From contig NZ_JAPEPC010000001.1 of assembly GCF_026340465.1 (NCBI RefSeq), positions 6,711,501 to 6,775,500 of the forward strand: a stretch of DNA of 64,000 nt, given 5' to 3'. The position numbers and the translations under genes are program-made. Under the pieces are notes generated by a model. The model was not told the DNA's origin and did no database searches. It saw nothing but the letters and a program-made list of their open reading frames with translations. This document shows positions 26,033 to 35,684 of this stretch, in pieces. The DNA is from Streptomyces sp. NBC_01306 (GTDB lineage Bacteria; Actinomycetota; Actinomycetes; Streptomycetales; Streptomycetaceae). The stretch's first letter is position 1; each line of letters starts with the position of its first letter.

Positions 26033-26133
26033 GCGGTGCCGGACCCGGCCGCCGACGGCCGCCGGGCCCGCGCACCCGCGAGCCCGGCCACCGCCGTACC
26101 GCGCGGGGAGCACCCGCGCCGGCACCTGCCTCC

Positions 26134-27825
26134 CTACAGCTTCGAGATCTCGTCCACCAGATCGTCAAGACCCAGCGACCCCTGCGACAGCGCGGCCATG
26201 TGCCAGGCCTTCGCGTCGAAGGAGTCACCGTGCGCCTTGCGGGCGTTCTCCCGGCCCAGCAGCCAGGCGCGCTCGCCCAGCTTGTACCCGATGGCCTGGC
26301 CCGGCATCGACAGATAGCGGATGAGCTCGCTCTCCACGAAGTCCGCGGGCCGCCCGCTGTGGTTGCCGAAGAACTCCTGGGCCAGCTCCGGCGTCCAGCG
26401 CTCGCCCGGGTGGAACGGCGAATCGGCCGGAATCTCCAGTTCCAGGTGCATGCCGATGTCCACGATCACCCGGCAGGCACGCATCATCTGCGCGTCCAGA
26501 TACCCGAGCCTGCGCTCCGCGTCCGGCAGGAAGCCCAGCTCGTCCATGAGGCGCTCGGCGTAGAGCGCCCAGCCCTCCGCGTTGGCGCTGACCATCCCGA
26601 CACTCGCCTGGTAGCGGGAGAGCTGGTCCGAGACGTGCACCCACTGCGCCAGCTGGAGATGGTGCCCGGGCACCCCCTCGTGGTACCAGGTGGAGACCAG
26701 GTCGTACACCGGGAAGCGGGTCTCGCCCATGGTCGGCAGCCAGGTACATCCGGGCCGCGAGAAGTCCTCGGACGGCGGTGTGTAGTACGGAGCGGCGGCG
26801 CCGCCGGGCGGTGCGATCCGGGACTCGACCTTCCGTACCCGCTCGGCGAGTTCGAAATGGGTGCCGTCGAGCGATTCCATCGCCTCCGACATCAGCCCCT
26901 GGAGCCACTTCTGGACCTCGTCCACGCCCTCGATGTGGGTGCCGTGCTCATCCAGGTGCGCCAGCGCCTCCCAGGGACTGGCCCCCGGCAGGATCTTCGC
27001 GGCCTCGGTCCTCATCTCGGCCAGCAGGCGGTGGTATTCGGACCAGCCGTACGCGTACGCCTCGTCCAGATCAAGGTCGGTGCCGTTGAAATAGCGTGAC
27101 CAGCGGGCGTACCGCTCGCGGCCGACCGTGTCCGGTGCGTCCTCGACCGCCGGCGCGTAGACATCGCGCATCCAGTCGCGCAACGCGGCCACCGCACCGG
27201 TCGCGGAACGGGCCGCGGAGTCCAGCTCCTTGCGCAGTGAATCCGGGCCCGCTGCGGCGAACTCCTCGAACCAGCCGGTGCCTTCCCCGCCGGTACCGGC
27301 CCACTCCGTGAGCTGGCCGATGAACGTCTCGGTGGGGCGCGGGCCGCCGAGCAGCCCCCGTTCGAGCCCGAGGGCCAGGGACTCGCGGTACCCGTCGAGC
27401 GCGGCGGGCACGCCGCCGAGGCGCTCGGCTACGGCCGCCCAGTCCTCGTCGGTCTCGGTGGGCGTCACGGTGAACACCTCACGCACGGCATGGGCCGGGG
27501 AGTGGATGTTGCTGACGGCGCGCAGCGCCTCATCGGCCTCGTGCACGGCCAGTTCGGCGTTGAGCCGCTCGCGCAGCAGCCTGCCGCAGCGCCGCTCGGC
27601 ATCGCTGTCCCCGCCCGGCCGGCGCTCCGCGGCGTCGAGTTCGGCCAGGGTCGTCCGCGCGAGCGCGGCGAGGGCGGCCTGCCCGGCGGGGGAGAAGTCG
27701 GGAAGGCCGCTGGAGCTCTCGCGCACTCCGAGATAGGTGCCGGTGATCGGGTCGAGAGCGATCAGGGAGTCGACATAGGCGTCGGCGACCTGACGGGGCA
27801 GTGGGCTGCTGAGAGTCTGTGACAT
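26134..27825 (-). CDS. DUF885 family metallopeptidase-like protein
   Basis: A 563-aa mostly helical protein with a zinc-peptidase-type motif, WYHEGVPGHHLQLAQW, near residue 380, followed further on by a Glu-rich segment. This is the hallmark of the DUF885 family. Some members are thought to be carboxypeptidases. The ATG at 27825 (SQTLSSPLP) was chosen; the longer frame adds a non-conserved leader. No signal peptide is visible, so it is probably cytosolic. Substrate unknown. It converges on sbcC. Confidence 0.8.
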   Translation of the reverse strand: MSQTLSSPLPRQVADAYVDSLIALDPITGTYLGVRESSSGLPDFSPAGQAALAALARTTLAELDAAERRPGGDSDAERRCGRLLRERLNAELAVHEADEALRAVSNIHSPAHAVREVFTVTPTETDEDWAAVAERLGGVPAALDGYRESLALGLERGLLGGPRPTETFIGQLTEWAGTGGEGTGWFEEFAAAGPDSLRKELDSAARSATGAVAALRDWMRDVYAPAVEDAPDTVGRERYARWSRYFNGTDLDLDEAYAYGWSEYHRLLAEMRTEAAKILPGASPWEALAHLDEHGTHIEGVDEVQKWLQGLMSEAMESLDGTHFELAERVRKVESRIAPPGGAAAPYYTPPSEDFSRPGCTWLPTMGETRFPVYDLVSTWYHEGVPGHHLQLAQWVHVSDQLSRYQASVGMVSANAEGWALYAERLMDELGFLPDAERRLGYLDAQMMRACRVIVDIGMHLELEIPADSPFHPGERWTPELAQEFFGNHSGRPADFVESELIRYLSMPGQAIGYKLGERAWLLGRENARKAHGDSFDAKAWHMAALSQGSLGLDDLVDEISKL

Positions 27826-27921
27826 GCGGACATCTTCGTACGGCGGGGAGTTCCGCGCCATCACTCTCCGCGTCATCACCCTCCGGGCCGTCTCTCTCCG
27901 GGCCCGTGCTCCCCGGGGCGC

Positions 27922-28395
27922 TCACCCCGGCGGCAGCAGCGGCCCGCAGTCCCACTGCTGGAAGATCAGCCGGGTCTCCACCCGGGCCACTTCGCGGTGG
28001 GCCGTGAACTCGTCCAGAACCAGCCGCTGCAGGTCCGCGGTGTCCGCCACCGCCACATGCACCAGGTAGTCGTCAGGACCCGCCAGATGGAAGAGGGCCC
28101 GTGACTCGGGCAGTCCGCGGATCCGCTCCACGAACGGGCCGACCAGCTCCCGGCGGTGCGGCCGTACCTGCACCGAGAGCAGCGCTTCGAGGCCCCGCCC
28201 CAGCTTCGCCGGGTCGAGCCGCAGCTGATGGCCCAGGACCACTCCGGAGCGGCGCAGCCGGGCCACCCGGTCGAGGCAGGTCGATGCGGCGACCCCGACC
28301 TCGGCAGCCAGCTCACGGTAGGTCGTCCGGGCATCGTTCTGCAGGAGGCGGAGCAGATGCAGATCGACCGGGTCGAGTACGACGGATTCGGCCAT
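27922..28395 (-). CDS. Lrp/AsnC-family regulator
   Basis: A 157-aa Lrp-type protein with an N-terminal helix-turn-helix (LLRLLQNDARTTYRELAAEV) and a C-terminal RAM effector domain with a typical GPDDYLVHVAV segment. It is divergent from a trans-sulfuration-type PLP enzyme with 59 bp between the starts, so it most likely senses a sulfur or branched amino acid and controls that gene and itself. Confidence 0.9.
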   Translation of the reverse strand: MAESVVLDPVDLHLLRLLQNDARTTYRELAAEVGVAASTCLDRVARLRRSGVVLGHQLRLDPAKLGRGLEALLSVQVRPHRRELVGPFVERIRGLPESRALFHLAGPDDYLVHVAVADTADLQRLVLDEFTAHREVARVETRLIFQQWDCGPLLPPG

Positions 28396-28454
28396 CGGCC
28401 GAACGTAACACGGGCTTTGGCCCCAACTACCCGGAGGCTGTTCAGGATTTCCTC

Positions 28455-29693
28455 ATGAAATCCGATCCCCCGACCACATCCAGGGCCCTGGCCACCGAAG
28501 CGGTGCACGCCGGACGCGAAGACCTCGCCGGTCTCGGCCTGCACGCCGTCCCGATCGACCTGTCGACGACGTACCCCTCGTACGACAGCAGGCAGGAGGC
28601 GGCCAGGATCGACGAGTTCGCCGCCACCGGGGCCCGTCCGCAGGGGCCGCCGGTCTACGCCAGGCTCGACAACCCCACCACCGCGCGCTTCGAGACGGCG
28701 CTCGCCCGGCTGGAGGGGGCCGCGAGCGCGGTGGCTTTCGCCAGCGGAATGGCCGCGCTCACCGCGGTGCTGCTCGCCCGTTCGAGCCAGGGGCTGCGCC
28801 ATGTCGTCGCGGTCCGCCCGCTGTACGGATGCAGCGATCATCTGCTCACCGCCGGGCTGCTCGGTACCGAGGTGACCTGGACCGACCCGGCGGGTGTCGC
28901 CGAAGCGATCCGTCCGGAGACCGGCCTGGTGATGGTGGAGACCCCTGCCAACCCGACCCTCGCCGAGACCGACATCCGGGCGCTGGCGCACTCCTGCGGC
29001 GCGGTGCCGCTGCTCGTCGACAGCACCTTCGCGACCCCGGTCCTCCAGCGGCCGCTGGAGCACGGGGCGCGGATCGTCCTGCACAGTGCGACGAAGTATC
29101 TGGGCGGGCACGGCGATGTGCTGGCCGGTGTGGTGGCCTGCGACGAGGAGTTCGCACGGGTGCTGCGCCAGCTGCGGTTCGCGACCGGCGGCGTCCTGCA
29201 CCCGCTGTCCGGATATCTGCTGCTGCGCGGGCTCTCGACCCTGCCGGTCAGGATGCGGGCCGCCGCAGGGACGGCCGCCGAGCTGGCCCGCAGACTGGCC
29301 GCCGACCCGAGGGTCGCGGCGGTCCACTATCCGAAGCTGGGCGGCGCCATGGTGGCCTTCGAGGTGCACGGCGATCCGCACCGGGTGATCGCGGACGTAC
29401 GGCTGATCACCCCGGCCGTCAGCCTTGGCAGCGTCGACACCCTCATCCAGCACCCCGCCTCCATCAGTCACCGCATCGTGGCCGAGGGAGACCGGCGGTC
29501 CGCAGGTGTGAGCGAGCAGTTGCTGCGGATGTCGGTGGGGCTGGAGGACGTGGACGATCTCTGGGCGGACCTGGACGGGGCGCTCAGTGGCCGCTCTGCT
29601 CGCTCGGCCCGTACGGCAGTTCACGCGGGAGGCCGTACGGCAGGTCGGGCGCCGGACGGGAGTGCGCGGGCGTCGTCGCCAGCCGTGCGGTGA
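28455..29693 (+). CDS. Cys/Met-metabolism PLP enzyme (cystathionine gamma-lyase/synthase type)
   Basis: A 412-aa PLP-dependent enzyme of the trans-sulfuration family. The cofactor lysine is in HSATKYLGGHGDVLAG and the phosphate site in AFASGMAALTAVLL; YARLDNPTT and the late SLGSVDTLIQHPAS are typical of the gamma-lyase, gamma-synthase and methionine gamma-lyase group. Which reaction it performs cannot be fixed. The family normally ends near residue 378; the last 34 residues are Ser/Arg-rich and read antisense through the end of the convergent ACT-GNAT gene (110 bp overlap). Confidence 0.85.
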   Translation: MKSDPPTTSRALATEAVHAGREDLAGLGLHAVPIDLSTTYPSYDSRQEAARIDEFAATGARPQGPPVYARLDNPTTARFETALARLEGAASAVAFASGMAALTAVLLARSSQGLRHVVAVRPLYGCSDHLLTAGLLGTEVTWTDPAGVAEAIRPETGLVMVETPANPTLAETDIRALAHSCGAVPLLVDSTFATPVLQRPLEHGARIVLHSATKYLGGHGDVLAGVVACDEEFARVLRQLRFATGGVLHPLSGYLLLRGLSTLPVRMRAAAGTAAELARRLAADPRVAAVHYPKLGGAMVAFEVHGDPHRVIADVRLITPAVSLGSVDTLIQHPASISHRIVAEGDRRSAGVSEQLLRMSVGLEDVDDLWADLDGALSGRSARSARTAVHAGGRTAGRAPDGSARASSPAVR

Positions 29694-31086
29694 TCACCAG
29701 AGTGCCTTCCTCGATCTGGTAGTCGAGGGGCAGCCCGAGGCCGCGCATCGCCGCCACCATCCCGGTGTTGGACGCCTGCGTCACCGCGTACACGCTCTCG
29801 CACCCGGTCTCCTCGGCCAGCGCCAGCAGCCGGCCGAGCAGTTCGGAGCCGATGCCGCGGCGCTGCCAGGCATCCTCGACGAGCAGTGCGACCTCGGTCT
29901 CGTCACCGTCCCACAGGAGGTGGCCGAGGCCGACGATGCGCCCCGAAGCGGTCTGCACGGCGAGGGTGCGGCCGAAGCGGGGGCTCAGCAGATGGCCGAG
30001 ATAGCGGTCAGCATCGCCGACGGGGCCGTGGTACCGCAGGCCGAGGGTCCGGTCGGTGCACCGGTCGTGCATCGCCCTGGCCGCCTGCGCGTCGTCGGGA
30101 CCGGCCCTGCGCACGGTGATCTCGTTGCCCTCGGGGAGGGTGAAGACTTCCCGGCGGCGGGGCATCCGCGGGCCGAGGCGGGCGTCGAGTTCGATGAGGG
30201 CCCTGGCGCGGGCGAACTCCGTCGGGGTGAACGGCAGATGGGGCCGCTCGACCGTGATCGTGCCGCCGGACGGGTCGCGCAGCCGCATCACCCGCTCCTC
30301 AAGAACGCCGTCCGCGGGCGTCGGCTCATCGGCGGATGCGCCCCCGACCGACACGGCGGGGAGCGAGTGAATGGTGCAGCGGCCGAGCAACTGACGCAGT
30401 GCCAGTGGGAGTTCGGCGGCATCCAGGGCGGTGCGGGTGGCGAGACCCAGCACCCGGGTCGGTGCGTCGACCAGGTCGTGGGCGTCCGCGCGCTCGATCC
30501 ATGTGTCGTGCCCGCCTGCCGCCGACACCTCGTGGCCGAGCTGCCGGGACTGGAAGGCGGCCGGGGCGCGGAGCAGGAACTCGTCGACCGTGCCGTCGGC
30601 GAGCGGGTGGGTCTGGAGCGTCAGGATGTCGACCTGGTGACGGGCCAGCGCCGTGCACAGCGCGGCCAGGCTGCCGGGCTCGTCCCGTACGGTCGTACGC
30701 ATCCGCCACAGCACGGTCTCGGACCGTGCCACCCCGTCCGTGTCGCTGTTTTCGCTGCTGTGATCGCTGCCTGTGCCGCCGTGCACATGCTCGTCGTGGG
30801 GAGCGGCCGACGTGGCTGCTGTGCCGCTTGCGCCGGACTGTCCGGACGACTGCCCGGACGGTGGCGCGTGGCTGTGGCGCTGGGCCCACCAGAGGTGGAA
30901 CGCCGCCGTGCCGGTGAGCGCCACGGCGGCGGCGACCAGGAGGAAGGGCCCGTCGGGCCCGTGCGCGACGAGATCGGCGACGGCGTCGGCGAGGGCGACG
31001 GCGGTGAACAGGGCGGCCAGTTCGATGAGGTCCCGGCGCCAGTGGTGCGGGCGACGGGCGCTCTTCGCGGGATTCACATCGGTCAT
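29584..31086 (-). CDS. Membrane-anchored ACT-GNAT acetyltransferase
   Basis: A 500-aa multidomain protein. Two hydrophobic helices lie at about residues 10-55, then a Ser/Gly/His-rich linker, an ACT-like ligand domain (RTTVRDEPGSLAALCTALA, about 120-190) and a C-terminal GNAT domain with EDAWQRRGIGSELLGRLLAL (about 415-435). The combination suggests an acetyltransferase tuned by an amino acid or nucleotide bound to the ACT part. The tail carries LPYG repeats. The ATG at 31086 is the first of the homologous region. The upstream region (31130-31190) is notably AT-rich for this genome and may hold its promoter. Confidence 0.8.
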   Translation of the reverse strand: MTDVNPAKSARRPHHWRRDLIELAALFTAVALADAVADLVAHGPDGPFLLVAAAVALTGTAAFHLWWAQRHSHAPPSGQSSGQSGASGTAATSAAPHDEHVHGGTGSDHSSENSDTDGVARSETVLWRMRTTVRDEPGSLAALCTALARHQVDILTLQTHPLADGTVDEFLLRAPAAFQSRQLGHEVSAAGGHDTWIERADAHDLVDAPTRVLGLATRTALDAAELPLALRQLLGRCTIHSLPAVSVGGASADEPTPADGVLEERVMRLRDPSGGTITVERPHLPFTPTEFARARALIELDARLGPRMPRRREVFTLPEGNEITVRRAGPDDAQAARAMHDRCTDRTLGLRYHGPVGDADRYLGHLLSPRFGRTLAVQTASGRIVGLGHLLWDGDETEVALLVEDAWQRRGIGSELLGRLLALAEETGCESVYAVTQASNTGMVAAMRGLGLPLDYQIEEGTLVITARLATTPAHSRPAPDLPYGLPRELPYGPSEQSGH

Positions 31087-31272
31087 GCCCTCACTGTGAC
31101 CGAGCGGTGTTGCCTGATCACGAACACCCTGTGACTGATGGGTTAAGTGTGATTTTGGTTGATTGATAACTTTTTCCCGCCGGAAAAGACGCGAAGCGTC
31201 CCGCCCGGTGCCCCATGGTGATGCAGTTGCCATTGAACGTACCCCCTCACCCCAAGTGAACCGCCACGGGCC

Positions 31273-32724
31273 TCAATTGGTTCCTGCCAGCAGCCGGATA
31301 CCGCGCTCGATCTCCGGCGGTGTCAGATGCGCGTATCCGAGCACCAGACGTACGACGCCGTCCGGGGGGCGGGCGGTTCCGTAGTCGGACAGCGGACGCA
31401 CCGCGGCACCCGCCCGGGCCGCCCGCTCCAGAAAGCGGTCCTGCGGGCCGTGAGACTCCGGCAGCCGCGCGATGACATGGAGTCCGGCGGCGATCCCGCT
31501 GACCGTGGCCCCCGGGATGTGCTCGTCGAGAGCCCGGACCAGGGCGTCCCGCCGCTCCCGGTAGACGCGCTGGCAGCGCCGCAACTGGCGGTCGTAGCCG
31601 CCGCCCCTGATGAACTCGGCCAGCAGCGCCTGGTCGATGGCGGGATTGCCGAGATCCATGGTGCGTTTACGCGCGACGATCTCGCCGGTCAGCCACTCCG
31701 GAGCGACCAGCCAGCCCAGTCGCAGGCCGGGCGCGAGGGACTTGCTCACCGAGCCGGTGTACGCGACACGTCCGGGATCGAGCCCCTGGAGCGCCCCGAC
31801 CGGCGCGCGGTCGTAACGGAAGTCCCCGTCGTAGTCGTCCTCGACGACCAGCCCGTCCACCGAGCGTGCCCAGTCGAGGAGTTGGGAGCGCCGGGCCGGG
31901 GAGCAGGCGATACCGGTGGGGAACTGGTGCGCCGGGGTGGTGACCACGGCGCGCACTCCGCTCGCGGCGAGCGGGCCCGGAGCCGGCCCCTCCGCGTCGA
32001 GCGGCAGCGCAGCGGTGCGCAGCCCGGCCGCGGCGAAGAGGGTCGTGTGCTCGGGACTGCCGGGATCCTCGACGCCGACGGTGCGCAGGCCGCGCGCGTG
32101 GAGCACCAGGCCGAGCAGGGTGGTCGCCTGCGCGACACCGGAACAGACCACGAGGCGCTCCGGATCCGTCACCACTCCGCGACGCCGGGTGAGCAGCTCC
32201 GCCAGCGCCCCGCGCAGCTCGGGAAGGCCACGCGGATCCGGGTAGCCGAGCGCGTGGTGCGGCAGCCTCGTCAGTACGGAGCGGTGGGCGGCGCTCCAGG
32301 CGGCGCGCGGGAAGAGCGAGAGATCGGGTGTCCCCGGGCGGAAGTCGACCTGTACGCCGGGCCCGCGCGGCGCCGGACCCCGTACACCGCCCGCCGACGG
32401 GCGAACGGCGCCGCCCACCCAGGTGCCCGCACCCCGGCCGGTGCGCAGATAGCCCTCAGCGGTCAGCTGCTCGTACGCCTCGGTGACCAGACCGCGCGAC
32501 ACACCGAGGTCGGCCGCGAGCGCACGGCTGGACGGCAGCCGGGTCCCGGCCGGCAGCCGCCCGGCCCGTACCGCGGCGCGCAGCGCCTCCTGCAACTCCC
32601 GGCCGCGGCGGCGGGGCGGCGCGGCCGTGACAGGCAGCAGCAGCTCCCAGGCCGGTGACCCGGCGGGACGCGCGGCCGTACCGGGCGGGGCGGAGTCCGG
32701 CGGATTGGTCCCCGATAGCGTCAT
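31273..32724 (-). CDS. MocR/PdxR-type GntR regulator with aminotransferase domain
   Basis: A 483-aa fusion of a GntR winged helix (about residues 35-105, AGTRLPSSRALAADLGVSRG) and a fold-I aminotransferase-like domain with the PLP lysine in YTGSVSKSLAPGLRLGW. MocR proteins use PLP or its adducts as effector and often control vitamin B6 or amine genes or a neighbouring exporter. It is divergent from the EamA gene, only 47 bp away, which is its likely target. Confidence 0.9.
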   Translation of the reverse strand: MTLSGTNPPDSAPPGTAARPAGSPAWELLLPVTAAPPRRRGRELQEALRAAVRAGRLPAGTRLPSSRALAADLGVSRGLVTEAYEQLTAEGYLRTGRGAGTWVGGAVRPSAGGVRGPAPRGPGVQVDFRPGTPDLSLFPRAAWSAAHRSVLTRLPHHALGYPDPRGLPELRGALAELLTRRRGVVTDPERLVVCSGVAQATTLLGLVLHARGLRTVGVEDPGSPEHTTLFAAAGLRTAALPLDAEGPAPGPLAASGVRAVVTTPAHQFPTGIACSPARRSQLLDWARSVDGLVVEDDYDGDFRYDRAPVGALQGLDPGRVAYTGSVSKSLAPGLRLGWLVAPEWLTGEIVARKRTMDLGNPAIDQALLAEFIRGGGYDRQLRRCQRVYRERRDALVRALDEHIPGATVSGIAAGLHVIARLPESHGPQDRFLERAARAGAAVRPLSDYGTARPPDGVVRLVLGYAHLTPPEIERGIRLLAGTN

Positions 32725-32771
32725 ACGAGTGGACCCTAATACGGGCCACCGGCCCCTCTAGCCTCGTCCGT

Positions 32772-33929
32772 ATGACCTCAACTCCCGTACGGGGGGCGCT
32801 CCTCGCGGCGCTCGCCTGTGTCCTCGTCGGTGGCTCGTTCACGGCCAACAGCGTGCTCGGCGACTACCCGTACGCGGGCGGCCAGGCCCTGCGGTACGCG
32901 CTGGCCGCCCTGTTGCTCCTGCCGATGCTGGGGCGGGGCGGCGCGGTGCGGCTGCGTGCACTCGGCGCCGGACAGTGGGGGCGTCTCGCGCTGCTCGCCG
33001 CCGTCGGGATGGTCGGATTCAACCTGGCGGTGCTGGCCGCGGAACGGACCGCGGAGCCCGCCGTCCCCGGTGTCTTCGTCGGCTGCGCGCCGGTCGTCGT
33101 CGCGGTGCTCGTGCCGCTGGCCGGCGGGCGGCGGCCGGCCCGGCCGGTTCTCCTGGGCGCGCTGCTGGTGGCCGCGGGTGCCTTCGCGGTCCAGGGCTGG
33201 GGCCGCACCGACGCCATGGGGATCGGCTGCTCGGCGGGCGCACTCGCGGGCGAGGTGGGCTTCGCCGTCCTTGCCCCTCCGGTGCTGCGGCCCCTCGGCC
33301 CGAAGCTGCTGTCCGCCACGGTGTGTGCGGTGGCGGCCCTCGAATCGGCCGTGATCGGCATCGCCGTGGACGGACCCCGTTTCCTCCGGGCGCCGGACAC
33401 CGCGGAGGCGCTGGCACTCGGCTGGCAGGCCGTCGTGGTCACCGTCATCGGGTTCGTCTGCTGGTACAGCGGGATGCAGCGGATCGGCGCCGAGCGGGCC
33501 ACGCTGTTCTCTGGCCTGATCCCCGTGGCTGCCGCGCTGACCGCGCCTCTGGTCGGCGCCGGGGGCTACGGCGCGCCGCAGGCCGCGGGCAGCGCTCTGG
33601 TCGCGGTGGGGGTGACACTCGGGTCCCGGGCGGCCGGACGCCGCTCAGCGGCTGGTGTCGAGGATGACGCGGGCCACCAGGGCGGGGTCGTCACTCATCG
33701 GGACATGGCCGCAGCCGGGCAGCCGGACCAGCCGGGCGCCGGGGATGGTGTGCTTGGCGCGGATGCCCTGGCGCCGCAGCAGGATGCGGTCCTTCGTGCC
33801 CCACGCGACGGTGACGGGTACGGCGCTCACCTCGGAGGTGAAGAGTACGTCCCGGCCGGCGGCGAGGGTTTCGCCGAAGCCGGTCGCACCGCGCAGCGCC
33901 CGGGTCTCCGCGACGACGGCCTCCGGTGA
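32772..33929 (+). CDS. EamA/DMT-family transporter with unusual C-terminal extension
   Basis: This membrane protein has about ten hydrophobic segments with two EamA repeats, the last helix ending near VAVGVTLGSRAAGRR (about residue 293). The frame then continues for some 90 hydrophilic residues (Gly/Asp/Gln-rich) that lie antisense to the 3' end of the convergent alpha/beta hydrolase gene. EamA proteins are usually near 300 aa. The extension looks like a lost stop or a small frameshift rather than a domain. The ATG at 32772 is near the MocR promoter region. It probably exports an amino acid or related metabolite under MocR control. Confidence 0.8.
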   Translation: MTSTPVRGALLAALACVLVGGSFTANSVLGDYPYAGGQALRYALAALLLLPMLGRGGAVRLRALGAGQWGRLALLAAVGMVGFNLAVLAAERTAEPAVPGVFVGCAPVVVAVLVPLAGGRRPARPVLLGALLVAAGAFAVQGWGRTDAMGIGCSAGALAGEVGFAVLAPPVLRPLGPKLLSATVCAVAALESAVIGIAVDGPRFLRAPDTAEALALGWQAVVVTVIGFVCWYSGMQRIGAERATLFSGLIPVAAALTAPLVGAGGYGAPQAAGSALVAVGVTLGSRAAGRRSAAGVEDDAGHQGGVVTHRDMAAAGQPDQPGAGDGVLGADALAPQQDAVLRAPRDGDGYGAHLGGEEYVPAGGEGFAEAGRTAQRPGLRDDGLR

Positions 33930-34475
33930 ACGGCGCCCCGGCCGGGCGTAGATGGTGCCGGTGAGGGCCGCCCGTCCGGCCGCCGAGCGCGACAGCCGCT
34001 CGACCACCGGGGGCGGCAGCAGCCGTGCACCGTGCCGCATCGCCGTCAGCGTCGAGAACGCGTAGCGCCGCTCGCCCGGCGTCCAGAACCCGGCCGGGGA
34101 GAGGGCGGTGACCGACCGTACGAGCTTCCTGCTGCCCAGCTCCAGCGCGAGCAGGCCGCCGAGCGAGTTCCCCGCCACATGGGGCCGTTCGGCGCCGAGC
34201 GCCTCGCACATCGCGCCGAGCAGCGGCACGACGGACGCGAGGTCGTACGGCACGCCGTCGGGCAGTGCGGGCGAGGCGCCGAACCCGGGCAGGTCCACGG
34301 CGATCACCTCACGCTCGGCGGCCAGGATGTGCACCACGGGATCCCACGCCTGCCGGTGGTGGCCGATACCGTGCAGCAGCAGGAGCGGGGCGCCGGATCC
34401 GGTGCGCTCGTACGCCACGTGGACCGGTTTCTGCCCCGTCGGAGTGTCGATCGTGAAGGAGACCTGGGCGGTCAT
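33645..34475 (-). CDS. Alpha/beta hydrolase
   Basis: A 276-aa alpha/beta hydrolase. The oxyanion block LLLLHGIGHHRQAWDPV, the nucleophile elbow AGNSLGGLLALELG and a late LPGCGHVPMSDDPALVARVI with the catalytic His are all visible. The ATG at 34475 follows AGGGAGC. The substrate is unknown. It is divergent from an ECF sigma factor and overlaps the extended EamA frame by 285 bp. Confidence 0.85.
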   Translation of the reverse strand: MTAQVSFTIDTPTGQKPVHVAYERTGSGAPLLLLHGIGHHRQAWDPVVHILAAEREVIAVDLPGFGASPALPDGVPYDLASVVPLLGAMCEALGAERPHVAGNSLGGLLALELGSRKLVRSVTALSPAGFWTPGERRYAFSTLTAMRHGARLLPPPVVERLSRSAAGRAALTGTIYARPGRRSPEAVVAETRALRGATGFGETLAAGRDVLFTSEVSAVPVTVAWGTKDRILLRRQGIRAKHTIPGARLVRLPGCGHVPMSDDPALVARVILDTSR

Positions 34476-34676
34476 GCTGCTGCTCCCTGGGGGTGGGGGT
34501 CCCTGAGGGCAGGAACCGGCTCTTGGACCGCCCGGCAATCGGAGGCGGTCTTAGACATTGCGTCAGTAACAATTACCCTTCAGTAGCTTGTACTTCAAGG
34601 GTCGGCGCGAAGTGGATCCGGCCCCTTCCGGCGATTCTTTCTGGACAGCGGAGGGCCGGTCGGCTGGGATGGGGGA

Positions 34677-35561
34677 GTGGCGACCGACACAGTGACCGAC
34701 CTCTTCGAAGAACACCGCTCCGTGCTGACGGGTGTGGCGTACCGGATGCTCGGCCGGGTGGCCGATGCCGAGGACGTCGTGCAGGAGGCGTGGTTCCGGT
34801 GGTCGGCGGCCGACCGCGGGGATGTCCGCGAGCCGCGTGCTTTCCTCGTCCGGATCACCACCCGGCTGGCGCTCGACCGGCTCAGGCACGTGCAGTCGAG
34901 GCGCGAGGCGTACGTGGGGCCGTGGCTGCCCGAGCCGCTCGCCACGGACTTCGGCGCGGCCGTTCCCGACACCGCGGAGCAGGCGGTGCTCGCCGAGTCC
35001 GTTTCGTTCGCCGTTCTGGTGGTGCTGGAATCGCTCTCCCCGCTGGAGCGTGCGGTGTTCGTACTGCGGGAGGCCTTCGGATTCCCGTACTCGGAGATCG
35101 CCGTCGTACTCGATCGCGGCGAGGCCGCCGTGCGCCAGCTCGCCGGGCGCGCCAGGCGCCATGTGGAGGAGCGCAAGCCGCGGTACGACGTCGATCCGGC
35201 CGAACGCCGCGATCTGACCGAACGGTTCCTGGCCGCGGCCTCGGGCGGGAACCTGGACGAGCTGCTGGCCCTGCTCACCCCCGGTGTGCGCCTGGTGGGG
35301 GACAGCGGCGGCAAGTCCAAGGCGCCGCTGCGCGTCATCGAGAGCGCGGACAAGGTGGGCCGCTTCCTGTTCGGGGTCGCGGAGAAGGGCATCGAGGGCG
35401 GCGAGTTCCGCATCAGGGAGCTCAACGGCGCCCCGGCGATCGTCGTCCTCGCGGGCGGCACGGTGGACACCGTGGTGCAGGCGGAGATCAAGGACGGCCG
35501 GATCGCCGAGATCTACATCGTGCGCAATCCTGACAAACTCCTCCTGCTCTCCGCGGAGTAG
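34677..35561 (+). CDS. sigJ: ECF sigma factor of the SigJ/ECF41 type
   Basis: A 294-aa sigma factor with region 2 (YRMLGRVADAEDVVQEAWFRW), region 4 (LSPLERAVFVLREAFGFPYSEIA) and a C-terminal SnoaL/NTF2-like domain (about 185-290) that in ECF41 proteins replaces a separate anti-sigma factor. The GTG at 34677 gives the family N-terminus. ECF41 genes often lie beside carboxymuconolactone decarboxylases or oxidoreductases; here the divergent neighbour is an alpha/beta hydrolase. The symbol follows mycobacterial SigJ and is a type assignment. Confidence 0.85.
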   Translation: MATDTVTDLFEEHRSVLTGVAYRMLGRVADAEDVVQEAWFRWSAADRGDVREPRAFLVRITTRLALDRLRHVQSRREAYVGPWLPEPLATDFGAAVPDTAEQAVLAESVSFAVLVVLESLSPLERAVFVLREAFGFPYSEIAVVLDRGEAAVRQLAGRARRHVEERKPRYDVDPAERRDLTERFLAAASGGNLDELLALLTPGVRLVGDSGGKSKAPLRVIESADKVGRFLFGVAEKGIEGGEFRIRELNGAPAIVVLAGGTVDTVVQAEIKDGRIAEIYIVRNPDKLLLLSAE

Positions 35562-35684
35562 AGCCCGCCGGACCCTGTGATCCGGGTGAGCCCGCCATGC
35601 GTGGCTGCCCGGTTGCCGCTGCTCGATAACTTTTCGTGAACGCTCTGCGTCATGGCGCGACTCCGCTCCGCTATCGGGCGAGGA

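Noticed and set aside
26036..26085. Terminator hairpin after sbcC
   Set aside because: Only 6-bp arms with a mismatched interior in very GC-rich sequence; not distinguishable from background.
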